Assembly: GCA_902826685.1 (NCBI GenBank)
Contig: CADEFT010000026.1
Location: 1 to 64,000, forward strand
DNA length: 64,000 bases
Direction: 5' to 3'
From: an uncultured Acidobacteriota bacterium
GTDB lineage: Bacteria; Acidobacteriota; Terriglobia; Bryobacterales; Bryobacteraceae
Both the position numbers and the translations under genes were made by a program. Shown here piece after piece: positions 62,902 through 64,000 of this stretch (the first letter of the stretch is position 1; each line of letters begins with the position of its first letter). The notes under the pieces were generated by a model. The model was not told where the DNA came from and ran no database searches. It worked only from the letters and a program-made list of their open reading frames with translations.

Positions 62902-63539
62902 TGGCGGCCGAACCCCAATCCAAAGATCATCAGCCACTGGTCCGCGATGTGCTCGGCCGGGGCGATTACGCCATCATCGGCGAGATCGTGGAGCCCGGTT
63001 CGCGCGTCCTCGACCTTGGCTGCGGCGAAGGCGAGTTGCTCGAATGGCTCGCCGATAACAAGCGCGTCGAGGCGCGCGGTGTCGAAATCTCGCGCACCAA
63101 AGTCCAGCGCGCCATCGCCCGCGGCGTTTCCGCCTATCAGGGTGACATCGACAACGGCTTGGTCGATTACCCCGACCACGCCTTTGACTACGTGATCCTC
63201 TCCCAAACTCTGCAGCAGGTGCACAATCCACTGAAGGTGTTAACCGACATGCTGCGTGTCGGGCGCAAGATCATCGTCGCCTTCCCCAACTTCGGCCACT
63301 GGCGCGTGCGCATCTCCCATCTCACCAGCGGACGCGCCCCCCGTACCGGGCTCTTCCCCTATAGCTGGTACGATTCCCCTAACATCCATTTCCTCACCGT
63401 CGAAGATTTCGAGCTTCTCTGCCGCGATCAGCGCTGGACCCTCGAACGCCGCTATTTCCTTTCCGGCAATCGCCGCGTCAGCGTCCGTCCCAATCTCATG
63501 GCGGAAGTGGCCGTGTATCTGATTCGATCCAGCAGCTAA
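62901..63539 (+). CDS. metW: MetW-family methyltransferase-like protein
   Basis: 212 residues. The ATG at 62901 overlaps the metX stop (TAATG). SAM-binding motif 'VLDLGCGEGELLEWL' at about 35-49, then 'DYVILSQTLQQVHNPLKVL' and 'VAFPNFGHWRVR', characteristic of MetW. MetW partners MetX and supports homoserine acylation. No terminator is evident after it. Confidence 0.94.
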   Translation: MAAEPQSKDHQPLVRDVLGRGDYAIIGEIVEPGSRVLDLGCGEGELLEWLADNKRVEARGVEISRTKVQRAIARGVSAYQGDIDNGLVDYPDHAFDYVILSQTLQQVHNPLKVLTDMLRVGRKIIVAFPNFGHWRVRISHLTSGRAPRTGLFPYSWYDSPNIHFLTVEDFELLCRDQRWTLERRYFLSGNRRVSVRPNLMAEVAVYLIRSSS

Positions 63540-63549
63540 GTCCCCGCCA

Positions 63550-63636
63550 TACCCCGAACTCAGTATTTCGCCGCCAGCCCGATGCCGCCCGGCGGAAACT
63601 TTGGTATTCTGACGGGCACATCGTCAGTTCGGGGTA
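63550..63636. other. 11-bp inverted repeat spanning the leader of the last receptor gene
   Basis: TACCCCGAACT at 63550-63560 is the exact reverse complement of AGTTCGGGGTA at 63626-63636. The two lie 65 bases apart. The second arm contains the GGGG stretch that is the only Shine-Dalgarno candidate for the ATG at 63646. Pairing would mask the ribosome site. Whether the region is transcribed is not known. Confidence 0.5.
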
Positions 63637-63645
63637 CTAAAAACC

Positions 63646-64000
63646 ATGTGGATTACTCGCCTGCTGTTGGCCGTGCTCTTTGCACTTTCCGCGATCGCGC
63701 AAACCGACCGCGGCATCATCACCGGGTCGATTACCGATTCCTCCGGCGCCGCCGTGCCCGAAGCCAAGGTCACCGCCACCAACGCCGCCACCGGCATTGC
63801 TTTCGCCACGATCACCACCGGATCCGGCGATTACACGATTCCCACGCTCCCGGTCGGCGTTTATCAGGTCCGCATTGAACGCCAGGGTTTCAAGAGCGCC
63901 GTGCGGGCCGACGTCACCATCACCGCCGGCAGCACGGCTACCGTCAACGCGCAGCTTGAAGTCGGCGCCGTCACCGAATCGGTGCAGGTGGCCGCGTCGC
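63646..64000 (+). CDS. Oar-like TonB-dependent receptor, N-terminal part (cut by window end)
   Basis: The ATG at 63646 opens a frame with no stop to the end of the window (118 residues seen). Signal peptide (MWITRLLLAVLFALSAIAQ), then a CarboxypepD_reg domain (GIITGSITDSSGAAVPEAKV; GSGDYTIPTLPVGVYQVRI) ending 'LEVGAVTESVQVAAS', the same opening as the other five receptors in the window. The plug and barrel lie beyond the edge. It follows metW by 106 bases, with an inverted repeat in the leader. Confidence 0.88.
   Translation, partial: MWITRLLLAVLFALSAIAQTDRGIITGSITDSSGAAVPEAKVTATNAATGIAFATITTGSGDYTIPTLPVGVYQVRIERQGFKSAVRADVTITAGSTATVNAQLEVGAVTESVQVAAS

Noticed and set aside
1-64000. CRISPR array, IS element, prophage or integrase genes
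   Set aside because: No direct repeat with regular unique spacers, no transposase or integrase frame, and no terminal inverted repeats were seen. The only regular repeat is the coding 24-bp array at 592-759.

Overview
The window looks like a piece of an Acidobacteriota chromosome, most likely a Bryobacterales/Solibacteraceae-type soil bacterium. This is inferred from gene content, not from a marker gene. The signs are high GC, very dense coding (the longest non-coding gap is about 260 bases), six very large Oar-like TonB-dependent receptors with an N-terminal carboxypeptidase-regulatory domain, three DUF1549/DUF1553 + DUF1501 gene pairs, and FG-GAP/UnbV proteins. No rRNA, tRNA, IS element or CRISPR array was seen.

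Left part, minus strand (14025 down to 40): a tight run of six genes. It holds a PPC-domain protein, a DUF1549/DUF1553 protein with a cytochrome-like motif, a Tat-exported DUF1501 protein, a Gcr-type membrane protein ('site-specific recombinase' family), an Oar-like receptor, and at the edge a 1127-residue SIR2-NACHT protein with the layout of an anti-phage STAND/NLR-like sensor. The SIR2-NACHT gene carries a seven-fold 24-bp (octapeptide) repeat.

14247-20286: an Oar-like receptor, a TIM-barrel glycosidase-like protein, and a divergent IclR regulator / RraA-family aldolase pair, probably a catabolic locus. 20292-22622 is a small accessory island: a perfect 33-bp palindrome, a ParD/ParE-type toxin-antitoxin pair, a Fic protein and a PIN-like protein 4 bases behind it.

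22712-29766: a coupled four-gene operon of DUF1553, DUF1501, S9 prolyl-oligopeptidase-like and purple-acid-phosphatase-like genes, all predicted to be exported. Two Oar-like receptors (29905, 33785) and an FG-GAP/UnbV protein (37033) follow. On the opposite strand, 47785-38603 is a second coupled operon of five exported proteins: PQQ-type propeller with EF-hands, TPR/FG-GAP/UnbV protein, DUF1553, DUF1501 and TPR protein. A fifth receptor lies divergent at 47866.

51191-64000 is more housekeeping in character: a DUF5655 protein, GroES without GroEL, a Skp/OmpH-like chaperone, an xdhC-mocA-asmA operon, an Rpn/DUF4351-like nuclease, a HisD-family dehydrogenase that is probably not a true HisD, a Tat-exported glycosidase-like protein, the metX-metW methionine pair, and the start of a sixth Oar-like receptor.

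Taken together the window suggests a cell that takes up and breaks down polymers through large outer-membrane receptors and exported enzyme or redox modules, with two accessory defence/toxin loci. The candidates most worth following are the SIR2-NACHT gene with its repeat array, the palindrome-ParDE-Fic-PIN island and the repeated DUF1553/DUF1501 operons.
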